Below, one piece after another: positions 47,690 to 57,440 of a stretch of DNA of 64,000 nt. The DNA lies in the NCBI RefSeq assembly GCF_900142705.1, contig NZ_FRBV01000004.1:62001-126000 (forward strand), read 5' to 3'. Position 1 is the stretch's first letter. Every line of letters starts with the position of its first letter. A program made the position numbers and the translations under genes. The DNA comes from Nitrosospira sp. Nsp11. Its GTDB lineage: Bacteria; Pseudomonadota; Gammaproteobacteria; Burkholderiales; Nitrosomonadaceae. The notes beneath the pieces are model-generated. The model was given only the letters and a program-made list of their open reading frames with translations, was not told the DNA's origin and searched no databases.

Positions 47690-47802
47690 CGCCATCCAGT
47701 GTACTTACGGGCTGGCCAAAGCCCTTGCCACCGGCAATACTGATGCGCTTGGCGAACATTGGGGTGGAACGCAGCACAACTAATACAGGGCTCAGAGTTA
47801 TT

Positions 47803-48033
47803 TCAGCCAGTATGAAAACTGGCGCACACTACGCCGGCCCGTGAGCCCTCCACCGCCTCCCCTAATAGTTCTACTTCAATGTCTTCCGGATCCGCCCAGG
47901 ATTCGTCAATCCACTCCTCTTCGCCAGAGGGATGAGTGAGCCGTGCCGCCTCCTCGGATTCCGCAATGACAACAGCGGTATCGTAGGTGTTAAAACCTGT
48001 ATTCTCATACTGAGAAATGAGATAAATGTTCAT
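47803..48033 (-). CDS. Small acidic protein of unknown function
   Basis: A 76-residue acidic protein beginning MNIYLISQYENTGFNTYDTAVV, with an Asp/Glu-rich middle (PSGEEEWIDESWADPEDIEVE). AGAGGTG precedes the ATG at good spacing. I do not recognise a named family, though short proteins with this layout occur widely. Confidence 0.7.
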   Translation of the reverse strand: MNIYLISQYENTGFNTYDTAVVIAESEEAARLTHPSGEEEWIDESWADPEDIEVELLGEAVEGSRAGVVCASFHTG

Positions 48034-48288
48034 GACACCTCTTGCCTCGAAATCAACAGTGTATCAATTAAATCACCAACAATATGCGGGGCAACCTGAT
48101 GGCAGGGGACAAAATAGATGGGATTACGCGTGTTGCATGAAAATCTCAAGCGCGGGGTCTTGCCTGATCCAACCTATTGCCCCTATAGGGGACCCAAGAC
48201 TTAAACATGCAAGATTGTTTGGATATCAGATGGTGAAGGTACATACCCTCTTAATGTCGATAGAAATTTCTACTCCCAGGTTTGAACG

Positions 48289-49107
48289 ATGTTAACGACA
48301 ACATGGCAAGACCTCTTGAACCCGGGAGGGGCGACTGACTTCTTTTCTCGCAGGGAATTCCCACCATTTGAACCTGAGGCAGCCCATGAGTACAGTCGCA
48401 CCAATGCGCTGTGGCTCGCGGAGCTCAGCAGATTGATTTATCGACAAGATATCGAGGAAGTGATATCGGCTCCGCAGCCGACCCGAGCGCGCTTTTTGGA
48501 AAAGGCGGGATTGAAACAGCGTGCCTTTTTTGCTTCACCGGAAATGGATACTCATGCAATGCTCGTTGAACCCATCGTTTCACCTTCCTTTGCAATTCTG
48601 ATATTCAGAGGTACCGATAGCAACAGGGATTATGTTACCGACTTTGAATGTGGAATACTTCCATGGGACCGAAACGAAATAGGGATTCACAAGGGTTTTA
48701 AAAAGGCGCTTGACTCGGTGTGGGATAAGATTGAGAAAGAGCTCTCTCCGCTTGTCTGCCCGATCTTCTATACCGGTCATAGTTTAGGCGGAGCGCTTGC
48801 CACCTTGGCGGCATCGCGATATAAACCGCGGGCGGTTTATACATTTGGATCACCACGGGTGGGAAACGAAGCATTTGTTACGTCCCTGCAAACACTACCG
48901 ATCCATCGTGTTGTTGACAATAAAGATGCAGCAGCACTGCTTCCGCCTGAAGTATTGGGATTTCGCCATGTTGGTTTATTACAGTTGCTTACGGAGCCGC
49001 AAACCGAGGCCAAAGAAAACTCCTTTTTTACACCGCTAAAGATCTTTGAGGAACCCCCAAGGCCATTGGCAGATCATGCGCCGGTTAACTATGTCGACAG
49101 AATATGA
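48289..49107 (+). CDS. Class 3 lipase-like hydrolase
   Basis: A 272-residue alpha/beta hydrolase of the lipase class 3 family. The nucleophilic Ser is in YTGHSLGGALATLAASR (about residues 162-178), preceded by the oxyanion-region segment FAILIFRGTDS; YTFGSPRVGNEAF leads to the acidic residue, and the final His is likely in ADHAPVNY. There is no signal peptide, so it may be cytoplasmic or lipid-associated. Substrate unknown. Confidence 0.88.
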   Translation: MLTTTWQDLLNPGGATDFFSRREFPPFEPEAAHEYSRTNALWLAELSRLIYRQDIEEVISAPQPTRARFLEKAGLKQRAFFASPEMDTHAMLVEPIVSPSFAILIFRGTDSNRDYVTDFECGILPWDRNEIGIHKGFKKALDSVWDKIEKELSPLVCPIFYTGHSLGGALATLAASRYKPRAVYTFGSPRVGNEAFVTSLQTLPIHRVVDNKDAAALLPPEVLGFRHVGLLQLLTEPQTEAKENSFFTPLKIFEEPPRPLADHAPVNYVDRI

Positions 49108-49786
49108 ATTTTCCGCCGCTAGTGTCGAGAGTACCTACATTTACGGGACCAACTTCACCGGGGCCAATATGGACGGGCTTGCGTGGCGTCCAATACCGGC
49201 CAGGTGGAGCACATTTTCACGACTTTCGGCGGCTATATCGCGTTGGTGGCGTTTAACTATGGCCCGACCGTGTTCGGCAATACCACGTCCAATCACAACC
49301 TGCCCAACGGTAGCGGCCCCCGTAAAGTCACATAAGGATATTCAACCGCATCACTGGGCGAGTAGGCCGGAGGAGTTGCACTTTTCGAGCCTCTCATAGA
49401 GCGGAGCGTGAATCTCTTGCCGGTTCACCTCAAATCTGTCACTTTTGAGCACACCTCGGCACCTCGCACGAGTTCGTCTTCGACCAGCGCCTGCTGGTGA
49501 CGGTTCGGATCAGTTTGAATTCCAATGGACGATGATTCATGTCGCCGGCATTACCCGCCGAGGATCTGTTCGATCTGGCTTATGATGGGAGAAGGATAGA
49601 AACGGATTGTTCACCTCGCAACTGCTGGGAGGGATGGGCCAATCCCCGCGCGCATGAAAATAATGACGGACTGGTGACAATGAAGGGGCTGGGAGATTTC
49701 TCGCGCAAGCAGACCATGAGGTTAAGTGCAATCAGGTAGCAGGCGCGCGAGTTAAAGTCGATGAAATCGAGATCGTCCTGGACTAT
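49108..49786. other. Possible decayed coding region
   Basis: About 680 bases without an intact gene. Several short open pieces in different frames look protein-like (YIYGTNFTGANMDGLAW, then HIFTTFGGYIALVAFNYGP, then LPAEDLFDLAYDGRRIETD), broken by stops and shifts. They may be remains of one or more genes that I cannot name. Confidence 0.3.
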
Positions 49787-49861
49787 TGGTGGGCGGTACT
49801 GGGATCGAACCAGTGGCTTCCACCGTGTGAAGGTGGCACTCTACCGCTGAGTTAACCGCCC
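49787..49861 (-). tRNA. tRNA-Val (anticodon CAC)
   Basis: Read on the minus strand, 75 bases: acceptor GGGCGGT pairs with ACCGCCC, then A and encoded CCA; D arm ACTCAGCGGTAGAGT; anticodon stem CCACC/GGTGG with CAC in the loop; GGTTCGATCCC T arm. Confidence 0.95.
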
Positions 49862-50055
49862 GCTGGGTTTGTTTGAATAACCGCTGAGGGAGGCGCAATT
49901 AGAGCATAAATCGCGGATTCCGGTCAACGCACTCAACGTGCACGTTCCCTATACAAGCTGTTGCGCCAGTGAATGACTCAACACCGAACGACAGGCTCGC
50001 GTAAAATAGAGCACTTTCGCGTTCGCGCTTTCCAACCGGCATTTTGTATCCCCTC

Positions 50056-51453
50056 ATGATTCGTACCCGTTTCGCTCCCAGTCCCACCGGTTATCTCCAC
50101 ATTGGCGGTGCGCGCACCGCATTGTTTTCCTGGGCTTATGCCCGCAGGCACGGCGGTAAATTCATTCTGCGCATAGAAGATACCGATCTCGAACGCTCCA
50201 CTGCGCAATCCACTCAGGCGATACTTGACGGCATGGCCTGGCTGGGGCTCGATTACGACGAAGGGCCGTTTTACCAGATGCAGCGGTTGGCTCGCTATCA
50301 CGAAGTGGCGGAACAGTTGTTGCGGGCGGGGAAGGCATACCACTGCTATTGCAGCAGGGAGGAGCTGGACGCGATGCGCGAGCAGCAGCGTGCGGCGGGG
50401 CTGAAGCCCCGGTACGACGGGCGCTGGCGCGATTCAAAGCAAACGCCGCCTGCGGGGGTGAAGCCGGTGGTGCGACTGAAGAATCCGCTGGAAGGAGAGG
50501 TAACATTTAATGACCTGGTCAAGGGTCAGATTACCGTAGCCAACAGCGAACTGGACGACCTCGTGCTGTTGCGCGCCGACGGCGTGCCGACTTACAACTT
50601 TGGCGTGATGATTGATGACCTGGATATGAATATCACCCATGTGATCCGTGGCGACGATCACGTCAATAACACGCCACGTCAGATCAATATTCTTAAAGCA
50701 CTTGGCGCGCCGTTGCCGAAATACGCCCATGTGCCGATGATACTGGGGCCCGATGGCGAGCGATTGTCCAAACGCCATGGCGCGGTTTCAGTGATGCAGT
50801 ACCGCGAAGATGGTTATCTGCCCGAGGCGCTGATAAATTATCTGGCGCGGCTGGGCTGGTCGCATGGTGACGAAGAAATATTCAGCCGCGAACAACTGGT
50901 TGAGTGGTTCGATTTTTCGGCGATCAACCGTTCTCCGGCCAAGTTCAATCCGGAAAAATTGCAGTGGCTCAACCAGCAATATCTCAAGACTGTCGACAAT
51001 GCGCGGCTGGCGGAACTGGTTCGGCCTTTTCTTGAAGCGGATGGTTGCAACACTTCAGGGCAAAGTGTGCCGAGTCTCACGGGCGTGGTGAATCTGCTCA
51101 AGGAACGGGTCAATACCGTAGCGGAATTGGCCGACGCTGCAGTCTATTTCTTTCGCGCGCTGGAACCCGTTGAGGAACTCAAGGCGCAACATTTTACCGC
51201 CGAGGTAAAACCGGTTATTCTCGATCTGAGGCAGAAACTTGCTGTTATCGAATGGGAAAGCGATGCAATCAACGACGCTATCAAGACCGCCGCCAAGGGC
51301 CACGGTGTGAAAATGCCCAAAGTGGCCATGCCGCTGCGAGTAATGGTGGCAGGTATAGCGCAGACTCCTTCAATAAACGCAGTGCTCGAAATACTCGGCA
51401 GGGAAGAAACGCTAAAGCGCATGGATAACCAGTTGGCAAATTTTCCTGCCTGA
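50056..51453 (+). CDS. gltX: Glutamyl-tRNA synthetase
   Basis: A 465-residue class I synthetase. The HIGH motif appears as GYLHIGGART (about residues 15-24), the KMSKS motif as RLSKRHGA (about residues 237-244), and the cysteine pair region is CYCSREELDAMR. I start at ATG 50056 (MIRTRFAPSPTG); the TTG four codons earlier has no support. It sits directly before tRNA-Ala and tRNA-Glu, the latter being its own substrate. Confidence 0.97.
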   Translation: MIRTRFAPSPTGYLHIGGARTALFSWAYARRHGGKFILRIEDTDLERSTAQSTQAILDGMAWLGLDYDEGPFYQMQRLARYHEVAEQLLRAGKAYHCYCSREELDAMREQQRAAGLKPRYDGRWRDSKQTPPAGVKPVVRLKNPLEGEVTFNDLVKGQITVANSELDDLVLLRADGVPTYNFGVMIDDLDMNITHVIRGDDHVNNTPRQINILKALGAPLPKYAHVPMILGPDGERLSKRHGAVSVMQYREDGYLPEALINYLARLGWSHGDEEIFSREQLVEWFDFSAINRSPAKFNPEKLQWLNQQYLKTVDNARLAELVRPFLEADGCNTSGQSVPSLTGVVNLLKERVNTVAELADAAVYFFRALEPVEELKAQHFTAEVKPVILDLRQKLAVIEWESDAINDAIKTAAKGHGVKMPKVAMPLRVMVAGIAQTPSINAVLEILGREETLKRMDNQLANFPA

Positions 51454-51562
51454 TCCCGCGCGGACGGCAAAATACAGCATATCGTTGATCTGCTTTACAC
51501 TATACTGTGGCTTTGCATTGACTGGAATTGGACGGCTCAGTATAATTCGCGTTCATTTTGTC

Positions 51563-51638
<76 letters not shown>

Positions 51639-51686
51639 GTTTCCGGCAATATCGCAAACTGACTGCAATTTGTTTAAAGTCCTTCA

Positions 51687-51762
51687 GTCCCCATCGTCTA
51701 GTGGCCTAGGACATCACCCTTTCACGGTGAGTACAGGGGTTCGAATCCCCTTGGGGACGCCA
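51687..51762 (+). tRNA. tRNA-Glu (anticodon TTC)
   Basis: 76 bases: acceptor GTCCCCA with TGGGGAC, then G and encoded CCA; anticodon stem CACCC/GGTGA-type with TTC in the loop; GGTTCGAATCC T arm. Its last 35 bases recur inverted at 57283-57317 with one mismatch. Confidence 0.95.
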
Positions 51763-52067
51763 AGAAATCCCCTGTTTATAGCTTGATTTTTGTAGTGGAT
51801 ACATCAAGCTGAATCAGGGTCGATTCACATCCCGATGAATCTTCCGGTGCGGGTAGTCAATGCCGCATAGGCAGGCATAGCAGCAACCGCTACGGCATCA
51901 ACCGGTAAATCAGGGATTCAGGGACGCTATACCTACACTCTTCATCCATTAGTAGTAATTCCCGTTGCGGTTAACCAAAACGCTCCAAAGGACGGATGAG
52001 GTCAATTACACTAGCTCGATCTCATCCGTCCGCTGCATCATATGCAACAACCGCATACCAGGTGGAT
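51763..52067. other. Intergenic with hairpins
   Basis: About 300 bases. AGCTTGAT/ATCAAGCT (51780-51810) forms a stem just after tRNA-Glu. GGACGGATGAG (51990-52000) and CTCATCCGTCC (52021-52031) form a perfect 11-base stem about 37 bases beyond the end of the Cys-rich gene, possibly its terminator. Confidence 0.5.
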
Positions 52068-52514
52068 TTAATAGGGCTTGGTCACACACATTCCCTTGCA
52101 ATCAAGACCATCTTTGGTGGGATCACAGTTGTCGGACGGGTCATCCACGCACACCATGCCACCGATGCAGTTGATCCTGCTGGGTCCACCGCAGGGCTGC
52201 TTGAATTTGCTTTCTCCCCCGGCACCGGCCACGCATTTTCCGGGACACTCAAGGCCGTCTTTGGTAGGGTCGCACTTATCCCCGGGATCATCAACGCACG
52301 ACAGGCCCTGCGGGCATTGAATTACGCTGGGGCCGCCACACGGCAAATATTTTTTTGCTCCGACAGCGGATTTTCCGGCTGGAGCTGAAGCATCCTGTCC
52401 AGATGCCCCGTCCTGTGCATGAACAGCGCCACTTAAACCAATAGTCAAGCCGACAGTCACGCAAAGTGCCGCTATAAATTTAGCAGCTGAATTAAATATC
52501 CGGTAACGTTTCAT
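52068..52514 (-). CDS. Secreted cysteine-rich protein with a duplicated domain
   Basis: A 148-residue exported protein with a signal peptide (about residues 1-35, ending VHAQ). Two copies of a roughly 34-residue module follow: CGGPS, a CPxG or CIGG, SCVDDPGDKCDPTKDG and CxGKCV. Each has six cysteines, likely paired as disulfides. I start at ATG 52514 (MKRYRIF) with GGAGC upstream. Similar modules occur in secreted bacterial and eukaryotic proteins, but no function is established. Confidence 0.85.
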   Translation of the reverse strand: MKRYRIFNSAAKFIAALCVTVGLTIGLSGAVHAQDGASGQDASAPAGKSAVGAKKYLPCGGPSVIQCPQGLSCVDDPGDKCDPTKDGLECPGKCVAGAGGESKFKQPCGGPSRINCIGGMVCVDDPSDNCDPTKDGLDCKGMCVTKPY

Positions 52515-53046
52515 GGTAGCTCCATTCAAGTAAGAGAATAATAGCATCAGCTAAAAATCTCCCTCTTTTTGTTAAAACCGTTGTCTGTTTTTTTTTCCGG
52601 GTATCGAAAACAAGATAGAAGTACACACTAATTTTGCGGATAGGAAGTTGCCGGGTTCTGTGCGGTGCCGCACTTATTGCAGAGGCAATTTACACAGACA
52701 CATCAGTAAATGAATAGCGACTTGGAAAGCATTTGCTGGCGAAACGTGATGCAGGATTTGATACAGGATAAGATGGGCATCAAGGACTGTTGATCATTCA
52801 CAGATGCGTCAAGTTGTGTAAGATATTGGTCAATTGATGCGATTGGCTGTCCAGGCACTGGTATAGCGTCACCCAAGCACTGGCACGGCCATCGGCCTAG
52901 CCGTAGCTCTCGGGACGGTGATTCTAAAACCGGGGAATTTACCGGTACCTGCCTGGTCAGTGTACATTTGCGGTAGCGCAACAAGAAGCGCTAAAGCGCC
53001 CGACTGTAAACCAGCAAAGATATTATTATGTTCAATACGTACGTGC
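52515..53046. other. Intergenic, no gene seen
   Basis: About 530 bases between the divergent Cys-rich and HNH genes. I see no open frame with coding character apart from an in-frame extension of the HNH gene to 52918, which lacks a ribosome site. Confidence 0.4.
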
Positions 53047-53724
53047 ATGAGTGACGGTTGGAGCAACGAAGAACTGAAGGCGTCAGTTGAATGCTATGTC
53101 GAGATGCAGCGCAAAGAGCGTGCAGGCCAGCTGATCGCAAAGAAACAGTACTACAGGAAACTGGCGCAGCGGTTCGGCCGAAGCGAAAAGGCATTCGAAA
53201 ATCGGATGCAGAACATTTCATACATACTCTCGCTTATGGGGCGCAGCTGGTTGACCGGCCTCAAGCCTGCAAAAAATGTCGATGCTGACGTTGCGGACCA
53301 GATCGAAAAATTATTTACCCAGCTCGACGGTCAAAAGGCGGCGGCCGTCGCTGCCTTCGAGATCACCGTGCGAGAAGAAGCCCGGCGAAAAAATCTCCCC
53401 AAGCCGAACGGTAATCCCAGCCCAAAGGCCAGACGCATAGCAATCACGCAGTTTCAGCGGGATACCGCAGTCAAGGCCTGGGTTTTACGGCAAGCGGGGG
53501 AAATTTGCGAATGCTGCGAGCAGCCCGCTCCGTTTAATGGCGCCGACGGTTTGCCTTACCTCGAATTGCATTATGTCCGGCAACTGGCGGAGGGCGGAGC
53601 GGACGCGGTATCGAATGCGGTTGCGCTCTGTCCCAATTGTCATCGCGAGATCCACCATGGCGCCAATGCTCAGGCGCTAACGGCCTGGTTATACGATAAC
53701 GTTGCCAGGCTGCTGCGAGATTAA
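53047..53724 (+). CDS. HNH endonuclease
   Basis: A 225-residue protein. The N-terminal part (about 1-150) is helical and unrecognised. The C-terminal domain is an HNH nuclease of the McrA type: a zinc pair CECC, LELHYVRQL, then ALCPNCHREIHHG with the second pair and the catalytic His residues (about 155-210). I choose ATG 53047, the first ATG with a plausible N-terminus (MSDGWSNEELKASVEC). It could be a restriction enzyme for modified DNA; no methylase or partner is nearby. Confidence 0.8.
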   Translation: MSDGWSNEELKASVECYVEMQRKERAGQLIAKKQYYRKLAQRFGRSEKAFENRMQNISYILSLMGRSWLTGLKPAKNVDADVADQIEKLFTQLDGQKAAAVAAFEITVREEARRKNLPKPNGNPSPKARRIAITQFQRDTAVKAWVLRQAGEICECCEQPAPFNGADGLPYLELHYVRQLAEGGADAVSNAVALCPNCHREIHHGANAQALTAWLYDNVARLLRD

Positions 53725-53813
53725 GCCGGTGAGACTACCAATACTGATGAAATGAAATGACCTTTACGAGACTACGGTAAATTTATGACACAAATGTATT
53801 GGAAGGATCGCTG

Positions 53814-55595
53814 ATGCTCTTCTGGCAGGCAATTATGGCGGCACGAGACCTCGGACGTTTGCACGAGATCGCATCTATACTCATCCGTTACGGCTTCGGC
53901 GATATGGTGCGGCGAATGGGGCTCGCCAATGCGCTGGAGCGGACCGGCCGCGTATTGCGCTGGAATGAAGCGAGCGAATTGGCTCAGCTCGAACCCCACG
54001 CTCGCGTGCGCCGGGCGCTTGAGGAGATGGGGCCGACTTTCGTCAAGCTGGGCCAGATTCTCGCGACCCGCGTTGATCTCTTCGATCCCGAGTGGATCGC
54101 CGAATTCAGCAAGTTGCAGGACAGCACTCCCCCCTCTCCTTATCCCGAGATCCATCGGCAACTTACCGAAGACCTTGGCGCCGCGCCCGAGGAGGTATTT
54201 GTTGCGTTCGATCCACAGCCCCTGGCAACGGGTTCGATTGCACAAGTGCACCGTGCCCGCCTGGAAGATGGCACCGAGGTGATAGTGAAGGTGCGCCGAC
54301 CCGGCATCCGGGCGGTCATCGAGGCTGATTTGCGCTGGCTCTCAAGGCTGGCCGAACTGATCGAGACGGGAAACTCCGAGCTGCGCCATTTTCGCGGGCA
54401 GGATATCGTTCGGCAATTTACCCAATCGCTTCGGGGAGAGCTTGATTTCGCAGCTGAATGTCGTAGCGCAGAACGCATCGCGTCCAATTTCGTGGAATAC
54501 ACCGGACCTGTTCACCCGCGCGATGAGAGTCCTCCGGATGATCGCGCTACTGAAGCCTTGGCCGAACTTCACCCCCCGCTTCCCATCATTGTTATCCCCA
54601 AAGTCTACTGGCAATGGACGGGCGAGCGGGTGTGCGTGCAGGACTATATCGAAGGCATCCCCGGCCGTGATCTCGCTGCTGTCGATCGTGCCGGTTTTGA
54701 CCGAAAGATTCTCGCCCGGCGTGGTGTCGCCGCAGTGGTAAAGATGATCGTCCTGGATGGGGTGTTCCACGCCGACCCGCATCCTGGCAATGTGTTTTAT
54801 TTACCGGGCAATCGCATCGCCCTGATCGACTTCGGCATGACCGGGAGGCTTACGGAGGATCGAAGGGGCCAGCTTATCCAGCTTTTGCTGGGTTTGGTGC
54901 AACATGAACCCGCACAGGTCGCCGATGTGCTACTCGACTGGGCAGTAGACGGGGAGGTTAATGAAGAAACACTGACGGCCGAAATTCAGGCGTTCGTCGA
55001 CCAATATCTCGGCGTGCCATTGAAACAGCTTAGGCTTGGCTTCATGCTATCCGATCTGGTAGGCATCCTGCGTGGGCATCAGCTTCATTTGCCGCCGGAC
55101 TTGGCGCTCTTCGTCAAGACCTTCATTACGCTCGAAGGCATGGGACGAGAGCTCGATCCGGATCTGGATATGGCCGGCGAAGCGTTGCCCGTTCTTCGCG
55201 ATGCGATAAGTGCTCACTATGCTCCGTCGGCAATGGCGAAACGGAGCATGCGGACGGCAACCCAGATAGCCAGCCTGCTAGCTGATATGCCCCGAGATCT
55301 CACCCGGTTGTTGCGAGCCGCCCGCCGCGGCAAGCTGGATATTCAGGTTGACGTTTTGCCTCTCAAGCATTTGGGCGCCCAGCTGGACGGCGCCGCCAGC
55401 CGGCTCACCGTCGGCATCGTCGTGGCGGCGATTATCGTCAGCTCGTCCATCGTCATGACTGTATCAGGTGGTCCGACCCTGCTGGGATTGCCCTTCTTCG
55501 GACTGCTCGGTTACCTGTTCGCGTCGGTCGGCGGAATCTGGTTGATGTTTTCTATTTCGCGCAGCAGCAAAGCGGATCGGGAGAGAAGGCCCTGA
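53814..55595 (+). CDS. UbiB/ABC1 (AarF)-family atypical kinase
   Basis: A 593-residue atypical protein kinase-like protein. The family KxGQ helix reads FVKLGQILATR, the Ala-rich nucleotide loop reads GSIAQVH, the Lys is in VIVKVRRPG, the catalytic loop is FHADPHPGNVF and the metal site LIDFGMTGRL. Two C-terminal transmembrane helices (about 535-582) anchor it. Family members support ubiquinone synthesis; this one is distant from the ubi genes and longer than UbiB, so a different role is possible. I choose ATG 53814 after AAGGATC. Confidence 0.9.
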   Translation: MLFWQAIMAARDLGRLHEIASILIRYGFGDMVRRMGLANALERTGRVLRWNEASELAQLEPHARVRRALEEMGPTFVKLGQILATRVDLFDPEWIAEFSKLQDSTPPSPYPEIHRQLTEDLGAAPEEVFVAFDPQPLATGSIAQVHRARLEDGTEVIVKVRRPGIRAVIEADLRWLSRLAELIETGNSELRHFRGQDIVRQFTQSLRGELDFAAECRSAERIASNFVEYTGPVHPRDESPPDDRATEALAELHPPLPIIVIPKVYWQWTGERVCVQDYIEGIPGRDLAAVDRAGFDRKILARRGVAAVVKMIVLDGVFHADPHPGNVFYLPGNRIALIDFGMTGRLTEDRRGQLIQLLLGLVQHEPAQVADVLLDWAVDGEVNEETLTAEIQAFVDQYLGVPLKQLRLGFMLSDLVGILRGHQLHLPPDLALFVKTFITLEGMGRELDPDLDMAGEALPVLRDAISAHYAPSAMAKRSMRTATQIASLLADMPRDLTRLLRAARRGKLDIQVDVLPLKHLGAQLDGAASRLTVGIVVAAIIVSSSIVMTVSGGPTLLGLPFFGLLGYLFASVGGIWLMFSISRSSKADRERRP

Positions 55596-55751
55596 AGTTT
55601 TTCGAATTCTTTCATTAAGGGGTGGCTGGCAATAAAAGAGCTCAGCCTGACCACGGCATGCATGGAATATGCCTGGGGCTTGCTTGATACCCGCAACGGT
55701 TGGGGGTAAGGTGAGATTCCCGCATTGTCTATTCGAATGGGAGTCTTACAC

Positions 55752-56126
55752 ATGACAATCACGCTTAATCATACCATTGTGCCTTCGCATAACAAGACGG
55801 AGTCGGCCAGGTTCTATTCGAGAATATTTGGCTTCGACTATTTTGGCGAGTTCTCGCACTTCGTTGTTGTAAAGGTGAACGATACGTTATCCCTGGATTT
55901 CGACAACAGGGAGAAATTCGAATCTCATCATTATGCTTTCAAGGTTAGCGAGCAGGAATTCGACGAGATATTCGGACGCCTCAAGGCCGAAAATATCAAG
56001 TATGGCAGCGGTCCCTTTGAGCCGGAAAACATGAGCATCAATCATAATGATGGCGGACGCGGCGTTTATTTCCGCGATCCCAGCGGCCACCTCCTGGAGA
56101 TGCTGACTGTAGATTACTCGATGTGA
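55752..56126 (+). CDS. VOC family (glyoxalase/bleomycin-resistance fold) protein
   Basis: A 124-residue protein of two beta-alpha-beta-beta-beta modules. It starts MTITLNHTIVPSHNKTESARFYSRIFGF, with the metal His near residue 7, and ends with the module GRGVYFRDPSGHLLEMLT carrying a second His and Glu ligand. GGGAG precedes the ATG at nine bases. Substrate unknown; it may be a dioxygenase, lyase or resistance protein. Confidence 0.85.
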   Translation: MTITLNHTIVPSHNKTESARFYSRIFGFDYFGEFSHFVVVKVNDTLSLDFDNREKFESHHYAFKVSEQEFDEIFGRLKAENIKYGSGPFEPENMSINHNDGGRGVYFRDPSGHLLEMLTVDYSM

Positions 56127-56262
56127 TTGGGAGGGTTGAATAGTTTCCATACGGCGCAATGCGCTTCGCTTATTGTCGCCCTACACTTTATTACCCGTTG
56201 CTTGCAAGGTGTAAATCCTTAAGGGCATCCTATAGAAGCGATGAGCCCGGGCAGTATTATTG

Positions 56263-57018
56263 TTAATAGCAGGCCATCGACGCGCCTGCGCCGCTCATCT
56301 CATGCCGTAGTTCATGCACGATATCCTGCAGCGCGTTTCGGAAATCAGGATCTTGTAAGTGGCGAATTTTCAATGTAATGATGAGCTGATTGCCGTTCCT
56401 TATCGTGCTCCAGTTTTCCATTTGCAAGCTTTTCTCTATGGCTTCAGCTCGTCTGTCATCAGAAAGATAGAAGAAATCACAGCAGCATTTTCTCCCCGAG
56501 CCCGAAGCTGGCGGAGTTCGGCAGGAAGCGCATGCGGCGAACAGCGCAGCCGAGGGTACGGCAAGCGGTTCGAATCCAAGTTCTGTCGTGTTTGCGGCCG
56601 AGTGCGCATTTGCCGGTTTGACGCCAGCAATTAACGCTGCATAGTTTTTGTTCGTGTTGTCATTTCCGTTTTTCTCAGGGACCTGACCGAGCGTCGCGGC
56701 GCAAACCCTGACTTGCAAAAGAAGCGTTTGCAACCCGAAGCCCCTCCACTCTTTTTTCACGTAGCACATTCCCAGCTCTTTCTCGGTCGGGTTTTCAAGA
56801 TCGAATACGCCTGCGCCAGCCATGAAATTGCCGACAGCGTTCTCTATAACGAAAAATAGCCCGTTCTCAACGGCTGCCTTGAATTCATCATAGGGTCGCG
56901 ACAGGAGATTTGCCGATTCTTCCATCGGCAAATTTTTAATCGCTTCGCGATACTCCGCCAATATGTGACCAACATCACCAAGGCCCGCCGCGCGGACAAC
57001 TGCATGAGTTATCGTCAC
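56263..57018 (-). CDS. GNAT-fold acetyltransferase-like protein
   Basis: A 251-residue protein. The acetyl-CoA site region is VKKEWRGFGLQTLLLQVRVCAA (Arg/Gly loop near residue 100) and the preceding LFFVIENAVGNFMAGAGVFDL strands fit the GNAT fold. The C-terminal part has a Cys-rich segment (AACASCR, RKCCCDFFYLSD) that is not typical of the family. I choose GTG 57018 after GGGAGG; a longer frame to 57051 lacks a site. Substrate unknown. Confidence 0.6.
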   Translation of the reverse strand: MTITHAVVRAAGLGDVGHILAEYREAIKNLPMEESANLLSRPYDEFKAAVENGLFFVIENAVGNFMAGAGVFDLENPTEKELGMCYVKKEWRGFGLQTLLLQVRVCAATLGQVPEKNGNDNTNKNYAALIAGVKPANAHSAANTTELGFEPLAVPSAALFAACASCRTPPASGSGRKCCCDFFYLSDDRRAEAIEKSLQMENWSTIRNGNQLIITLKIRHLQDPDFRNALQDIVHELRHEMSGAGASMACY

Positions 57019-57440
57019 TGTATTGCCTCCCTGTCGCGCTGCTCGCGCCACTGTGCCTCACATGATTACTGTTGCTGTTTCGCCGGTTTGATCCTCCGCT
57101 TGCGGATTCAGGTGCTTAGGACACCTGAATAACTTCTTCGTTCCTCCATATTGGGGCGGCGAGGCGGGAATCAATTCCACGAAATTTTTTCCAATGGCAG
57201 AAAGCCTAACGGGTGTGCTACGGCCTGCAAAGCCGTAGGCAAATTCGCTGCTAGATTAATAAAAAGACGCCTAATTGGAAGCTGGCGTTCCCAAGGGGAT
57301 TCGAACCCCTGTACTCATTTTTTCACAATTGCATTTAACGATATACTAAATTGACATTTAAATAAAATTGGAATATAAATAATTGCGTTATTCAACTATA
57401 TCCTGAGGTGGGACAGGTTCGAATGGAGATGAAATAAGGC
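57019..57440. other. Intergenic with an inverted tRNA-Glu 3' fragment
   Basis: No gene. On the minus strand, 57283-57317 repeats the last 35 bases of the tRNA-Glu at 51728-51762 (T arm, acceptor and CCA) with one mismatch, in opposite orientation. It is an attachment-site scar or a broken tRNA copy. The right end holds the leader of the helix-turn-helix gene. Confidence 0.8.

Noticed and set aside
53814-55595. Calling the ABC1 kinase ubiB of ubiquinone synthesis
   Set aside because: No ubi genes nearby; family membership alone does not fix the role.
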